Below are positions 24,367-33,723 of a DNA stretch of 64,000 bases, one piece after another. Both the position numbers and the translations under genes were made by a program. Source of the DNA: Bacillus sp. HMF5848 (lineage in GTDB: Bacteria; Bacillota; Bacilli; Bacillales; HMF5848); the NCBI RefSeq assembly GCF_003944835.1, contig NZ_RWIV01000001.1, forward strand, positions 2,589,001-2,653,000, read 5' to 3'. The notes beneath the pieces are model-generated. The model did not search any database and was not told the DNA's origin. It worked only from the letters and a program-made list of their open reading frames with translations. Every line of letters begins with the position of its first letter. Within the stretch, counting starts at the first letter, position 1.

Positions 24367-25959
24367 GTGATTGTAGATTTATTGGAAGAACCCCTTATAC
24401 TACTTTTTATCATCTTATTTTTAGGCTCTTGGATTGGGCAAACGAAAATCAAAGGGTTAAGCCTCGGCTCTGCAGGTATTCTACTTGTCGCTATGATTTT
24501 TGGCCATTATGGGTTCCAAGTTGCACCGATTATTCAAAGCTTCGGACTTAGTTTGTTTATCGTGGCAGTTGGATTACAAGCAGGTCCTCGTTTTTTCCGC
24601 ATGATGCGTACGAGCGGGATCATTTTTGGTATTATTGGCTTTATCATTGTTTTTGTTGCCGTTATTACGACCGTTGTAGTGTCCAAGCTGTTTCATATTC
24701 CAGAAGCATTGAGCATTGGACTTATGACAGGCGCTTTAACTAGTACACCTGGTCTTGCAGCGGCTCTTCAAGCAACGAACGACCCGATTGCCTCTGTAGG
24801 GTACGGGATTGCCTATCCTTTCGGGGTAGTGGCCGTCGTGTTATTTGTGCAGCTTCTACCAAAGCTGTTGAAAGTAAACTTGAAAGAGGATTTAACAAAA
24901 GCAGCCGACCCAGTTCGAAATGAAGAGTCACCAGAAGTAACAACCATTGAGGTGACGAATCCTTCTATTCATAAGCAAACATTGAAGGAGCTAAATTTCA
25001 ATAAATTCCAATCCGTCGTTATTAGTCGTGTTATTCGAAACGACCGAAACATAATCGCATTGGGCGATACGGTTATTTTAAAAGGAGATCGATTAGTGAC
25101 AGTTGGATTGCGATCTCATATTGAAAGATTTCGCGACTATGTTGGTAAAGAGGTGACGACAAACCTCAAAAATGCCGACCATATTAAATTAAGAAAGATC
25201 GTCGTTGACTCAGAAGAAACGATTGGGAAAAATTTAAAAGAGTTACACTTAAGACGAAAATATGGTGTGACGGTGACAAGGTTTGAGCGTGGCGGGTTTG
25301 AATACAACCAAAACGCGAGAATTCGTTTAGAAAGAGGCGATATCTTAACGGTCGTGAGTAGTGTGGACCGGCTTGATGATGTCGAAAAATTGTTTTCTAG
25401 AAAACGTCTTGCGATTACCAATGTACACATTTTTTCACTCAGTATTATCCTATTAATTGGGATTCTTGTCGGGATGATTCCAATCCACCTTCCTGGCTTA
25501 GGCACTATAAAACTGGGCGTTGCTGGTGGTCCACTATTTGTAGCACTAATCATCGGGCATTTCGGGAAAATCGGACCTATTCAGGCCCGCTATTATCAGC
25601 CATCTAATAAAGTTATTGGCGATATTGGACTGGCCCTTTTCTTAGCCGGTGCCGGCACGACAGCCGGTCAAGGCATTGTCGAAGTCGTTCAAACAGAAGG
25701 ACTCACCCTGCTACTTAGTGGCGCGATTATCACAATTGTGCCCATAGCGGTTGGCTTCTTTATTGCTAGGAAGATATTCAAGTTAAGTATCATTCATTCA
25801 TTAGGTGTCCTATGTGGTGGCATGACAAGTACGCCAGGGCTAGGCTCGGTGAATCAACTTATTGATTCGGAAGACCCTGCGATTGCCTATGCGGCAGCCT
25901 ATCCATTTGCCCTCATTTTTGTCGCGATTGCTTCGCAATTGCTCATTTTCTTCATATAA
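24367..25959 (+). CDS. AspT/YidE-type transporter with central RCK_C domains
   Basis: The 530-aa protein has two homologous membrane halves (1-165 and ~350-530). Each carries the AspT/YidE duplication motif: LMTGALTSTPGLAAAL with YGIAYPFGV, and LCGGMTSTPGLGSVNQL with AAAYPFALI. Between them are two TrkA-C/RCK_C ligand-binding modules (VVISRVIRNDRNIIAL, YGVTVTRFERGGF). The family includes aspartate:alanine exchangers and uncharacterised anion carriers; the RCK_C part suggests gating by a small ligand. GGAGG precedes a GTG start. A REP-type hairpin begins ten bases after the stop. Confidence 0.87.
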   Translation: MIVDLLEEPLILLFIILFLGSWIGQTKIKGLSLGSAGILLVAMIFGHYGFQVAPIIQSFGLSLFIVAVGLQAGPRFFRMMRTSGIIFGIIGFIIVFVAVITTVVVSKLFHIPEALSIGLMTGALTSTPGLAAALQATNDPIASVGYGIAYPFGVVAVVLFVQLLPKLLKVNLKEDLTKAADPVRNEESPEVTTIEVTNPSIHKQTLKELNFNKFQSVVISRVIRNDRNIIALGDTVILKGDRLVTVGLRSHIERFRDYVGKEVTTNLKNADHIKLRKIVVDSEETIGKNLKELHLRRKYGVTVTRFERGGFEYNQNARIRLERGDILTVVSSVDRLDDVEKLFSRKRLAITNVHIFSLSIILLIGILVGMIPIHLPGLGTIKLGVAGGPLFVALIIGHFGKIGPIQARYYQPSNKVIGDIGLALFLAGAGTTAGQGIVEVVQTEGLTLLLSGAIITIVPIAVGFFIARKIFKLSIIHSLGVLCGGMTSTPGLGSVNQLIDSEDPAIAYAAAYPFALIFVAIASQLLIFFI

Positions 25960-25968
25960 AGGACGCAT

Positions 25969-26025
25969 GGGGACGGTTCTCATGCTTCCTTCCCAACACG
26001 GGAAGGAAGCAGAAGAACCGTCCCC
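25969..26025. repeat. REP-like element, paired hairpin (locus 1 of 7)
   Basis: GGGGACGGTTCT-cat-GCTTCCTTCCC pairs with GGGAAGGAAGC-aga-AGAACCGTCCCC around AACAC, a near-perfect 26-bp stem right after the transporter stop. It contains the REP core in both orientations. Confidence 0.8.
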
Positions 26026-26107
26026 TTTCTGCCATCCATGCATAACTCCCTCTTATTCCGAAAAACCTATCGTAGATACAATTGATTAATTATTGAAGAG
26101 TAAAACT

Positions 26108-26156
26108 ACCACTAGATTTTTATTCATGATTTGCTAGTGGTGATTTTGTTATTTTT
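26108..26156 (+). terminator. Terminator before gdhA
   Basis: Stem ACCACTAG / CTAGTGGT followed by GATTTTGTTATTTTT. Confidence 0.6.
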
Positions 26157-26301
26157 CGGGAGGATTGCCTTTATTCTGCAATCCCGTTTCCACTTTCCAA
26201 GAACTAGGCTTATGTTTCGTAATCATTAGAACTGGTAACTAAATACCTTATAGTGAAAAGTTTTTTTTTACCGAATATGTACTGAAAGGGAGCATAATAC
26301 C

Positions 26302-27684
26302 ATGAAATCATTAGAACAAGTTGAGCAAACTCATAATGAACATATAGACCAATACATTCAACATGTATTTGAAACGGTGAAAAAACGCAATCCACATGAA
26401 AGTGAATTCCATCAAGCGGTGAAAGAGGTATTAGATTCACTTATACCTGCCCTCGTTCAAAATCCTCATTATATCAATCAAGCCATCCTCGAACGAATCG
26501 TTGAGCCTGAAAGAGTGATTACGTTTCGAGTGCCGTGGGTAGATGATCAAGGGCATGTGCAAGTAAATCGTGGATTTCGCGTGCAATATAATAGTGCGAT
26601 TGGGCCTTATAAAGGCGGGATAAGATTTCATCCTACAGTAAACGCAAGTATTATTAAGTTTTTAGGCTTTGAGCAAATTTTTAAAAATGCACTAACTGGG
26701 CAACCGATTGGTGGTGGCAAAGGTGGTGCCGATTTTGATCCAAAAGGTAAATCAGATGGAGAAATTATGCGATTTTGCCAAAGCTTCATGTCGGAGCTGA
26801 GCAAGCATATCGGCCCTGACATTGATGTGCCGGCTGGTGATATTGGTGTTGGGGCAAGAGAAGTTGGCTATCTGTTCGGGCAGTATAAAAAAATTCGCGG
26901 TGGGTTTGAAGCTGGTGTGTTAACCGGAAAAGGAATCGGCTACGGTGGAAGCCTAGCACGCAAAGAGGCAACTGGATACGGAACAGTTTATTTCGTAGAG
27001 GAAATGTTAAAAGACAATGATCTTTGTTTTAAAGATAGTACTGTCGTTGTGTCTGGCTCAGGTAATGTGTCTATTTATGCGATGGAAAAAGCTATGGAGC
27101 TGGGGGCCAATGTGGTTGCTTGTAGTGATTCAAGTGGATATATATATGATAAAAAAGGGATCAACTTAAATACTGTCAAACGCTTAAAAGAAGTAGAACA
27201 TAAACGAATTCACGAGTATGTAAAAGAGCATCCAGACGCTATCTACACAGACGATCCATCTGGCATTTGGTCCGTGCCTTGTGATATTGCCCTTCCATGT
27301 GCGACGCAAAATGAAATTGACCACCACTCTGCCCAGATATTAGTGTCAAATGGCGTTAAGGCGATTGGTGAAGGAGCAAATATGCCTTCTACTCATGAAG
27401 CCATCAATCTTTTCTTAAAAGAAAATATTTTATTCGCTCCCGGAAAAGCCGCCAATGCGGGAGGTGTCTCTGTATCCTCTTTAGAAATGGCACAAAACAG
27501 TGCCCGACTTTCGTGGTCATTCGAAGAAGTCAATAACAGGTTGCATCGAATCATGAAAAGTATTTACCGTAACAGCAAAGATGCCGCCGAGACATACGGC
27601 GCTCCCGGAAACCTTGTGGTTGGTGCCAATATCGCTGGCTTTGTAAGAGTGGCCGATGCGATGATTGAGCAAGGCGTCATATAA
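26302..27684 (+). CDS. gdhA: NADP-type glutamate dehydrogenase
   Basis: The 460-aa protein is a hexameric-type glutamate dehydrogenase: GPYKGGIRFHPTVNASI (substrate lysine K104), FKNALTG (K128), the catalytic-lysine loop PIGGGKGGADFDPKG (K140) and PAGDIGVGAREVGYLFG (D180). The nucleotide-binding half has VVVSGSGNVSIYAMEKAM, then ACSDSSGYIYDKKG. It catalyses reversible reductive amination of 2-oxoglutarate; residues SDSSG in place of an acidic strand end favour NADP(H). AAAGGGAG is nine bases from the ATG. The stop runs directly into a REP hairpin. Confidence 0.93.
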   Translation: MKSLEQVEQTHNEHIDQYIQHVFETVKKRNPHESEFHQAVKEVLDSLIPALVQNPHYINQAILERIVEPERVITFRVPWVDDQGHVQVNRGFRVQYNSAIGPYKGGIRFHPTVNASIIKFLGFEQIFKNALTGQPIGGGKGGADFDPKGKSDGEIMRFCQSFMSELSKHIGPDIDVPAGDIGVGAREVGYLFGQYKKIRGGFEAGVLTGKGIGYGGSLARKEATGYGTVYFVEEMLKDNDLCFKDSTVVVSGSGNVSIYAMEKAMELGANVVACSDSSGYIYDKKGINLNTVKRLKEVEHKRIHEYVKEHPDAIYTDDPSGIWSVPCDIALPCATQNEIDHHSAQILVSNGVKAIGEGANMPSTHEAINLFLKENILFAPGKAANAGGVSVSSLEMAQNSARLSWSFEEVNNRLHRIMKSIYRNSKDAAETYGAPGNLVVGANIAGFVRVADAMIEQGVI

Positions 27685-27692
27685 GGAAGCAT

Positions 27693-27751
27693 GGGGACGG
27701 TTGTCATGCTTCCTTCCCGTGTGACGTGAAGGAAGCAGAAGAACCGCCCCC
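27693..27751. repeat. REP-like element, paired hairpin (locus 2 of 7)
   Basis: Same design as locus 1 (GGGGACGGTTGTCATGCTTC opposite GAAGCAGAAGAACCGCCCCC) with a few mismatches. It fills the gap between the convergent stops of gdhA and dacC and may act as their shared terminator. Confidence 0.75.
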
Positions 27752-27754
27752 GTT

Positions 27755-29233
27755 TTACATTTTAAGCAAAGCCATCACAATCTTATCCTCAAGATTTTTT
27801 CCTTCCCACTCATCAAGCAACCCGTTCAGTACGATAGAGAAAATGAGGTCCTCCCCACTGTCTGTTTTTACATATCCAGCAAGAGAACTGACAGACGTCA
27901 ATGTGCCCGTCTTTGCATATACTCTGCCAATTGCGCTCGGGTCTGTTAACCGATAACGAAGTGTGCCACCGACCATTTTCTCATGAAAGCCTGACACAGG
28001 CAGCGAAGATTGAAAGGCAGGAAACCATTTCTGTTGTTGTGCCACAAAGAGAAGCCTTGATATTTCATTAGCCGGGATGGCATTTACGTGAGATATGCCA
28101 GAACCATCCCGTGTGATGAGTGTGTTCACATCAATGCCAAGTGCTTGGAGTTCATGCTTCATCACTGCCAATCCTTGATTCCAGCTTCCTTCACCAGCCT
28201 TCACTTTCCCCATCTCTTTAACCAATACCTCTGCGTGCACGTTGTTGCTTAATTTCATAAACGGGATTAGCAGCTCTTTTAATGGCATCGAATGATGCTC
28301 AGCTAAGAGTGTCGCATTCTTTGGTGTCGTGCCGCGCCGCTCGTTCCCGCTAACTTCTATCCCATGACCTGTGAGTGATTCATGAAACACATCCACCGCG
28401 TATAAAGTTGGCTCCCAAACAGCAACCCACTCTTTATCTTTACGAGCATTGACCGGAATCGTTCCCGACAGAGTAATGACATTTGTTCCGTGCTTACGCT
28501 CCACCGTAATATCCTTTTCCTCTTCTGCTGCGACAGTTTTTATGTCGTTTTGAATGGTTACGTACTTTGTTTTTGGTGTCACCGTGACACGTGCTTTTCC
28601 GCCCACTTTTTTGTTTGGCATGACTTCCAGGAGAACGGTACCTGTATCATAATCGCTATCCGGTGCTAACGATAAGGCAGACACTCCCGCTCCATAATAC
28701 TCTTGTTCATCCGACCAAGGTAAATCAATTGAATGCCGCACATCGTCAAACCAACTATCATCTCCTATTACATTTCCTTCAATTTTTTCTATACCCGCTT
28801 TTTGTAACGTCTCAACGATCGTTTCAAGGTCTGTTTGAAGTAAAGTCGGATCTCCTTTTCCTTTTAAAAATACGTTTCCGTACAGCGTTCCTTTTTTCAC
28901 ATGGCCATCTGTTAACACCTCAGTCGTAAATCGGTAGTTTTCGCCTAACAGTTGCAGAGCAGCTTGCGCTGTAAATAATTTCATGTTCGATGCAGGCGTT
29001 AACCGTACGTTACTGTTACGCGCATAGAGCACGTCACCAGAAAATGCATGTCGCACGCTTATTCCAATTGTGGCTCCTTTTAATAAAGGTTCATTTTCTA
29101 CGAGTTGAGTAAGTTGTGTCGTTAGCTGCTCGATACTTATTGATTCTTTTGCATGAGGCGCCTCCACCGTCATGTAAGGTAGAAAAGAAATAGCCAATAT
29201 AACACATACATGTAATAGAAGTTTCAGTTTCAT
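27755..29233 (-). CDS. dacC: D-alanyl-D-alanine carboxypeptidase/endopeptidase, PBP4a (S13) family
   Basis: The 492-aa secreted penicillin-binding protein has a signal peptide (1-25), the SxxK motif at S82-K85 (PASNMK), the SxN motif in MKLSNNVHAEVL and the KTG triad in YAKTGTLTSVSSLAGY. A ~180-residue insertion after SxxK is typical of class C PBPs of the DacB/PBP4a group; length matches B. subtilis DacC (about 491). It trims peptidoglycan stem peptides outside the membrane. AAAGGAT is seven bases from ATG. Not in an operon with its neighbours. Confidence 0.9.
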   Translation of the reverse strand: MKLKLLLHVCVILAISFLPYMTVEAPHAKESISIEQLTTQLTQLVENEPLLKGATIGISVRHAFSGDVLYARNSNVRLTPASNMKLFTAQAALQLLGENYRFTTEVLTDGHVKKGTLYGNVFLKGKGDPTLLQTDLETIVETLQKAGIEKIEGNVIGDDSWFDDVRHSIDLPWSDEQEYYGAGVSALSLAPDSDYDTGTVLLEVMPNKKVGGKARVTVTPKTKYVTIQNDIKTVAAEEEKDITVERKHGTNVITLSGTIPVNARKDKEWVAVWEPTLYAVDVFHESLTGHGIEVSGNERRGTTPKNATLLAEHHSMPLKELLIPFMKLSNNVHAEVLVKEMGKVKAGEGSWNQGLAVMKHELQALGIDVNTLITRDGSGISHVNAIPANEISRLLFVAQQQKWFPAFQSSLPVSGFHEKMVGGTLRYRLTDPSAIGRVYAKTGTLTSVSSLAGYVKTDSGEDLIFSIVLNGLLDEWEGKNLEDKIVMALLKM

Positions 29234-29510
29234 GACATATCCTTTCGTGCTTTGTCATTATGCCCATTACATTGGTATGACTGATAATACAATTTTTTAT
29301 TCATTTTTTTAAAAATATCATGTTTACTAGTTTTGTTTTTCTAGCCCGATATTTGCTTGGAGCTAGAAAAGGCGATTTTTGAGTGGTAAAACTATATAGA
29401 GATTGATGATGCTGGTGGAGCACGTGAAACTTTATATCGTTGCTAGTCAGCTTAACAATCTTTCTATATTTTGTTTTCCCGAAATAGACACAGGTCTCTA
29501 ATACGACTAA

Positions 29511-29519
29511 TGGTATAAT
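29511..29519 (+). promoter_or_regulatory. Extended -10 promoter of the PAS-PAS-SpoIIE gene
   Basis: TGGTATAAT is an extended -10 element about 55 bases before the start codon; no good -35 accompanies it. The rest of the 29234-29574 gap holds a small TTTTCTAGC / GCTAGAAAA inverted repeat at 29337-29376. Confidence 0.45.
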
Positions 29520-29574
29520 AATAGTGCACTCTTTTCATTTTTTTAAAACAACGAAAGGATTTCGGTAAATTACT

Positions 29575-31035
29575 ATGAAGCAATCACGAGACAATTTACC
29601 TATAGACAATTTATATAAGGTCCTTTTCGACCAAAACCCTTTGCCGATACTTATTATTCGGCCTAATATTGGACAGATTTGCGATGTAAATCAAGCAGCT
29701 ATTGATTTTTATGGCTTCTCCAAAGATGATTTTCTACAAAAGACCGTTTTTGATTTAAATTTCTTACAAAAAGAAGAAGTTATGGCAAAAATGGCAAAAG
29801 TGAATGAGGAAGGAAAAAGTGTCTTTTACTTTAAACACGTTCTTAAAAACGGACAAATAAAGGATGTAAAAGTTAATAGTATTAGAATAAGTAATGGATC
29901 TACTAACCTTCTGTATTCTATTATTACTGATATAACAGAAACGAAGATTCGAACTTCCTTTTTTGAGATACTTTTCAAAAAATCTCCCTATGCTATCCTC
30001 ATTCTAGATAACGAGTACCGCATTATGGATGTTAATTATAATTTTGAAGAGCTATTTCAATATAAAGCAAGTGACATCGTCGGGAGGTCTCCGATGCACG
30101 TGATATATCCTGAGAATACTGCTACAGAACAGAACGAGAACATTAAAGAAGTAGAGAAATCTGGCTTATTAAAAACGAACACCATCCGAAAGAAAAAAGA
30201 TGGAAATCTCGTATATATAGAGCTCATCTCTTTTCCAATATTTAACGAAGATGAACACATTGCTACGTATGCACTTTATAGAGACTTAACAGAAACGCGT
30301 CAATTACAAAAACAAATAGAGGACAACCTTGACTATGCACAGAAAATTCAAATGAGTTTATTGCCAAAGCCGATTGAAGAGGAGCATATCAAAATTCACG
30401 GTCATTGCGAGCCTTGGGAAAAGCTTGGTGGTGACCTTTATTACTGGCAAGATTTAAAAAATGGGCAATATGCAGTACTCATTGCAGATGTTATGGGACA
30501 TGGGATATCAGCATCATTAATATGTATGAAAATACGTACGCTTGCTTCAGATATATTACATTTCAATACGTTCGATCCTGTCCGGTTTGTGCAACTTCTT
30601 AATGAGCATATGAAAACTAATTTAGCAGGTTTGAAGGAAGCCATATATTTCACAGGAATCTTCATGCTGATTGATACGATCGATAAGAAAATTTCGTATG
30701 TGAATTGTGGGCATCCTTATGGTGTATTGTTACAAGATAACGGTAGGCATTCTCTTTTGAATGATGGGACGGTGCCCATAGGATTACTCCATGATATAAA
30801 CCCACCCTTACACGAGATTTCCTATAGTCATAATAGTAGGCTAGTACTTTATACAGACGGGGTCCTACAGGAAGAATCACTCAGCCTAGATGATAATATT
30901 CATTATTTAATCCGCTTCACAAACGATTATACAGCATTAAACAATCATGATTTTGTGAAAAAAGCAATTAGCTTAAGAAAACAAGCGGCTGATGTGTCAG
31001 ATGATGTATCTTTCGTATCTATTCAATTGCTTTAA
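29575..31035 (+). CDS. PAS-PAS-SpoIIE serine phosphatase
   Basis: The 486-aa cytosolic protein has two PAS domains (about 10-125, NQAAIDFYGFSKDDFL; and 128-245, YRIMDVNYNFEELFQY). A short coiled-coil linker (RQLQKQIEDNLDYAQKIQMS) and a PP2C/SpoIIE phosphatase domain follow. The latter keeps the metal aspartates in GGDLYYW, LIADVMGHGISASL and VLYTDGVLQEE. Proteins of this design act like RsbU/RsbP, dephosphorylating an anti-anti-sigma factor in response to a PAS signal. No STAS or anti-sigma gene is adjacent, so the target is elsewhere. A shorter paralogue lies at 49839. Confidence 0.88.
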   Translation: MKQSRDNLPIDNLYKVLFDQNPLPILIIRPNIGQICDVNQAAIDFYGFSKDDFLQKTVFDLNFLQKEEVMAKMAKVNEEGKSVFYFKHVLKNGQIKDVKVNSIRISNGSTNLLYSIITDITETKIRTSFFEILFKKSPYAILILDNEYRIMDVNYNFEELFQYKASDIVGRSPMHVIYPENTATEQNENIKEVEKSGLLKTNTIRKKKDGNLVYIELISFPIFNEDEHIATYALYRDLTETRQLQKQIEDNLDYAQKIQMSLLPKPIEEEHIKIHGHCEPWEKLGGDLYYWQDLKNGQYAVLIADVMGHGISASLICMKIRTLASDILHFNTFDPVRFVQLLNEHMKTNLAGLKEAIYFTGIFMLIDTIDKKISYVNCGHPYGVLLQDNGRHSLLNDGTVPIGLLHDINPPLHEISYSHNSRLVLYTDGVLQEESLSLDDNIHYLIRFTNDYTALNNHDFVKKAISLRKQAADVSDDVSFVSIQLL

Positions 31036-31085
31036 ATATTGTGGAATTTAATAGTTTTTCTAACGCATTATGTAAGTGTAAGCTT

Positions 31086-31123
31086 GATCCTCCACTTCAT
31101 TGACAACTGAGGTGGGGGATTTT
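31086..31123 (+). terminator. Probable terminator of the PAS-SpoIIE gene
   Basis: Stem ATCCTCCACTTCA / TGAGGTGGGGGAT with an eight-base loop and a short T tail. Confidence 0.6.
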
Positions 31124-31362
31124 CGTTAGATGCAAAAGACTCATCCTTATGACTTATAACTTTAATAATGGAATCATGCGTTGGGTTTATATGTTCTTAT
31201 TGTCGCAGGTGAAACAGTATTTATGTAAAAAGCAGCCGTATGCTGAATAAGGATATGCCAAAGTGTGGCAAATTAAATAATATAATTGCCCTGGAGATGA
31301 ACCTCCTATTTGCTGTCCAACAAAAGAGGCTTTACGCAAAAAGACCTGTTACTGGAGGACTA

Positions 31363-31393
31363 AGGCAGCATGAGAACCGTCCCCATACTGCCT
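31363..31393. repeat. REP-like element, single unit (locus 3 of 7)
   Basis: AGGCAG-catgagaaccgtccccata-CTGCCT: short terminal arms around the conserved core. The remaining gap (31124-31452) shows nothing else. Confidence 0.75.
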
Positions 31394-31452
31394 TCTTGTT
31401 CATAGTGTGTTATAATTATTTTCGTGATTTTTCGAAAGGGGTTTAAAGGAGA

Positions 31453-32097
31453 ATGGAAATTAATTGGTTGGAGTGGTTAGGGTATTTAGCTTCTCTTATT
31501 GTCCTTGTTTCTTTATTGATGAGTTCAATTATTAAGCTTAGATGGATTAATTTAGTTGGATCTAGCTTGTTTTCACTATATGGATTTTTAATAGGGGCTT
31601 TACCAGTTGGGTTTATGAACTTAGGTATTGCCATTATTAACATATATTATCTTGTTAAGATATATAGTGCGAGCGCTAAGAAAGAGTACTTTAAGATTCT
31701 TTCAATAGAAAAGGATTCCGAGTATTTTAACCATTTCTTACATTTCTATAAAGAAGGCATTAAAAAATTTGCGGATCCTTCAAAATTAGAAACAAACACA
31801 TACGAGGTTAGTTTCTATATTTTACGAAACATGGTGCCAGCGGGTGTGTTTTTGGGTTCTAAGCACGATAAAAACACCTTAGAAGTAGAGCTTGACTTTG
31901 TTATTCCAGAGTATAGAGATTTCAAAATTGGAAGCTTCGTTTACGAAGATAGTAAAGACCACTTTTTAAATAAAGGCTATAACAGATTAATTAGCTACAC
32001 AACGGTTGATGAACATGTAGGCTATTTAAGAAAAATGGGCTTTGAGGAAAAGCAAGAAAACGGAAAGAAATATTTCGAAAAGCTACTAACAAGATAG
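31453..32097 (+). CDS. YgjV-like membrane domain fused to a GNAT-like C-terminal domain
   Basis: Residues 1-75 form three membrane spans of the YgjV type (WLEWLGYLASLIVLVSLL, NLVGSSLFSLYGFLIG, PVGFMNLGIAIINIYYLV). Residues ~80-214 resemble an acetyltransferase fold (YEVSFYILRNMVPAGVFLG, VELDFVIPEYRDFKIGSFVY, LRKMGFEE). The acyl-CoA loop is not obvious. The Shine-Dalgarno AAAGGAG ends one base before the ATG, too close; an in-frame ATT at 31459 would have ideal spacing and give MNWLEW, which is how I recall homologues starting. Function unknown. Confidence 0.8.
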   Translation: MEINWLEWLGYLASLIVLVSLLMSSIIKLRWINLVGSSLFSLYGFLIGALPVGFMNLGIAIINIYYLVKIYSASAKKEYFKILSIEKDSEYFNHFLHFYKEGIKKFADPSKLETNTYEVSFYILRNMVPAGVFLGSKHDKNTLEVELDFVIPEYRDFKIGSFVYEDSKDHFLNKGYNRLISYTTVDEHVGYLRKMGFEEKQENGKKYFEKLLTR

Positions 32098-32104
32098 ACA
32101 TCAA

Positions 32105-32146
32105 AACAACAAGAAGCTAATACATCAGCGACTTGTTGTTTTTTTT
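32105..32146 (+). terminator. Terminator of the YgjV-like gene
   Basis: Stem AACAACAAG / CTTGTTGTT followed by seven or more T residues. Confidence 0.8.
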
Positions 32147-32316
32147 ATATGTATTGGGCGGTTTGACGACTTTTTTTAGCCGGCAGGATGGTTACTAGTG
32201 ATAAAGTATTAACTTACTAACTAGCAGACTTCGGGGTCACTCGCGGGTATACTAGGCTGCTTCGGCTGTGCTGTCTTGAAACATAAGGAACTCTATCCTT
32301 CTTGATTTGAAAAATA

Positions 32317-32640
32317 TTATTGCCGTGGCGCAAGTAACATGACTGATACACCTACTAAACAAATGGTTGCACCGATCCAATCATATAAATCTGGCGTTTT
32401 TTTATCAACGCCCCAGCCCCATAGAACAGATAAAACAATAAACACTCCTCCGTATGCAGCATACACTCTGCCGAATGAAGGAAAGGCTTGAAATGTTGCA
32501 ATCACACCATATAAAGCCAATGCTATCCCTCCACCTATCCCCCAATAAAAAGGTTTACCTTCTCTTAACCATAACCAAATTAAATAACCTCCACCAATTT
32601 CAGCTATTCCTGCTAGTATAAATAAAATAATGGCACTAAT
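32317..32640 (-). CDS. ynfA: YnfA-family (UPF0060) four-span membrane protein with apparent ATT start
   Basis: The full 107-codon frame reads [33 protein letters not shown], then [17 protein letters not shown] and [17 protein letters not shown], covering the whole YnfA family length with its four spans. No ATG, GTG or TTG lies between the upstream in-frame TGA and codon 41. The codon at the expected start is ATT, with AAGGGGTGAG seven bases upstream. Either ATT initiates translation or the start has been lost. YnfA proteins are small-drug-resistance-like but their function is open. The intergenic stretch 32641-32869 on the far side is AT-rich with no other feature. Confidence 0.7.
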   Translation of the reverse strand: MSAIILFILAGIAEIGGGYLIWLWLREGKPFYWGIGGGIALALYGVIATFQAFPSFGRVYAAYGGVFIVLSVLWGWGVDKKTPDLYDWIGATICLVGVSVMLLAPRQ

Positions 32641-32869
32641 TTCAACTCACCCCTTGGGTTTCACGTAATTTAATAATTATATCTCAATTGAAACTTATGA
32701 ATACGATTATTTTAGCAGATTATGTGTTCTGTTTGTAACCACCTAGCTTAGCTAGCAAATGACGACCATCCTCCCCTTAAACCCAATATTAAACAAACTA
32801 GTCCTTTACCTATACAAATAATATTAACACTTCATACACTATGACAAATAAGGAGGGAGGTAGGTTTTA

Positions 32870-33013
32870 GTGCCATTTTTTGGACCTCGTTTTGTTCGTC
32901 CATTTCCTGCATACCGTCGTGGATTTAGACGTGGAGTTGGAGTTGGATTTGTACCAGGATATGTACGTGGATTCCGTCGAGGGTTTAGACGTGGATTTTT
33001 TGGCCCTTTCTAA
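32870..33013 (+). CDS. 47-aa Arg/Gly/Phe-rich protein
   Basis: GTG start with a strong GGAGGGAGG nine bases upstream opens a 47-residue product made of R-G-F/F-R-R repeats: MPFFGPRFVRPFPAYRRG, then VPGYVRGFRRGFRRG, ending FFGPF. It is very basic with no hydrophobic span. Similar short low-complexity proteins occur in spore coats of Bacillus, so a spore-surface or nucleic-acid-binding role is possible, but this is inference. A good terminator follows. Codon pattern (CGT/GGA repeats) reflects internal repetition at DNA level. Confidence 0.65.
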   Translation: MPFFGPRFVRPFPAYRRGFRRGVGVGFVPGYVRGFRRGFRRGFFGPF

Positions 33014-33034
33014 AAAAGGATAAAAACTTAGATG

Positions 33035-33076
33035 ACAAATCCTTCTTACATCTCACAAAAGAAGGATTTGTCTTCA
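33035..33076 (+). terminator. Terminator of the Arg/Gly-rich gene
   Basis: Perfect 12-bp stem ACAAATCCTTCT / AGAAGGATTTGT; short T tail. Confidence 0.7.
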
Positions 33077-33184
33077 ATTTAAACTCTACGTTTCTACTAA
33101 TATTGTATTTTAATTAGTCAATAATTTCTCTATTTAAAAACTTATTATGGACAGAGGTATGTATCATTTAGACCACATTCTATG

Positions 33185-33349
33185 TCAAATTTTCTCATTA
33201 TTCTCCAATATTCGAATGATTTTGTTGTTTTGCTCTACTTGAATTTCATTATTTTTACTTATTTTGTAAAGGAACCATACTACTAATATGACTGAACCAA
33301 TGGAACCGATAAACAATGCAAAATACATAAACCCCATAATGGCATGCAT
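33185..33349 (-). CDS. 54-aa single-span membrane protein
   Basis: GGAGG stands seven bases before ATG 33349; the frame extends further upstream but without a ribosome site. One membrane span (FALFIGSIGSVILVVWFLY) is followed by a charged tail with heptad-like spacing (VEQNNKIIRILENNEKI). It resembles the many short membrane peptides of Bacillus with an N-out anchor and a cytosolic coiled coil. Function unknown. The region 33392-33680 next to it shows nothing I can call. Confidence 0.6.
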   Translation of the reverse strand: MHAIMGFMYFALFIGSIGSVILVVWFLYKISKNNEIQVEQNNKIIRILENNEKI

Positions 33350-33680
33350 AATATCACCTCCGTTATATATCTGTATAATTTTACCATACATATTAGTTAG
33401 TTAATGCTACAGATTTAATATCCTTCCGAATAAAAAAAGCAATTGCTACAGTTTAGCTGTTAAAAAACAAAAAACCCCCTTACCTCTACTTCATTCTAAA
33501 CCTCACCATCGATCTCATTATCTTAATTCATTAGACTACTTAGACTCGCCCTAGTTCATATAAATACCTTAATACAACTCGGTTATAAGTCCTTTTTCTT
33601 CTCTTTTATGATTCGCAACTCAACTGTGATACACTATTTATTAATTTTAGTATTCATTCGAGACGTACCTAGCACTGTGA

Positions 33681-33711
33681 AGGAAGCATGAGAACCGTCC
33701 CCATACTGCCA
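33681..33711. repeat. REP-like element, single unit (locus 4 of 7)
   Basis: AGGAAG-catgagaaccgtccccata-CTGCC directly before the SD of the YibE/F gene. Its ATG and following codons create a false N-terminal extension (MRTVPILPGG) of that gene. Confidence 0.75.
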
Positions 33712-33723
33712 GGAGGTTTTATT

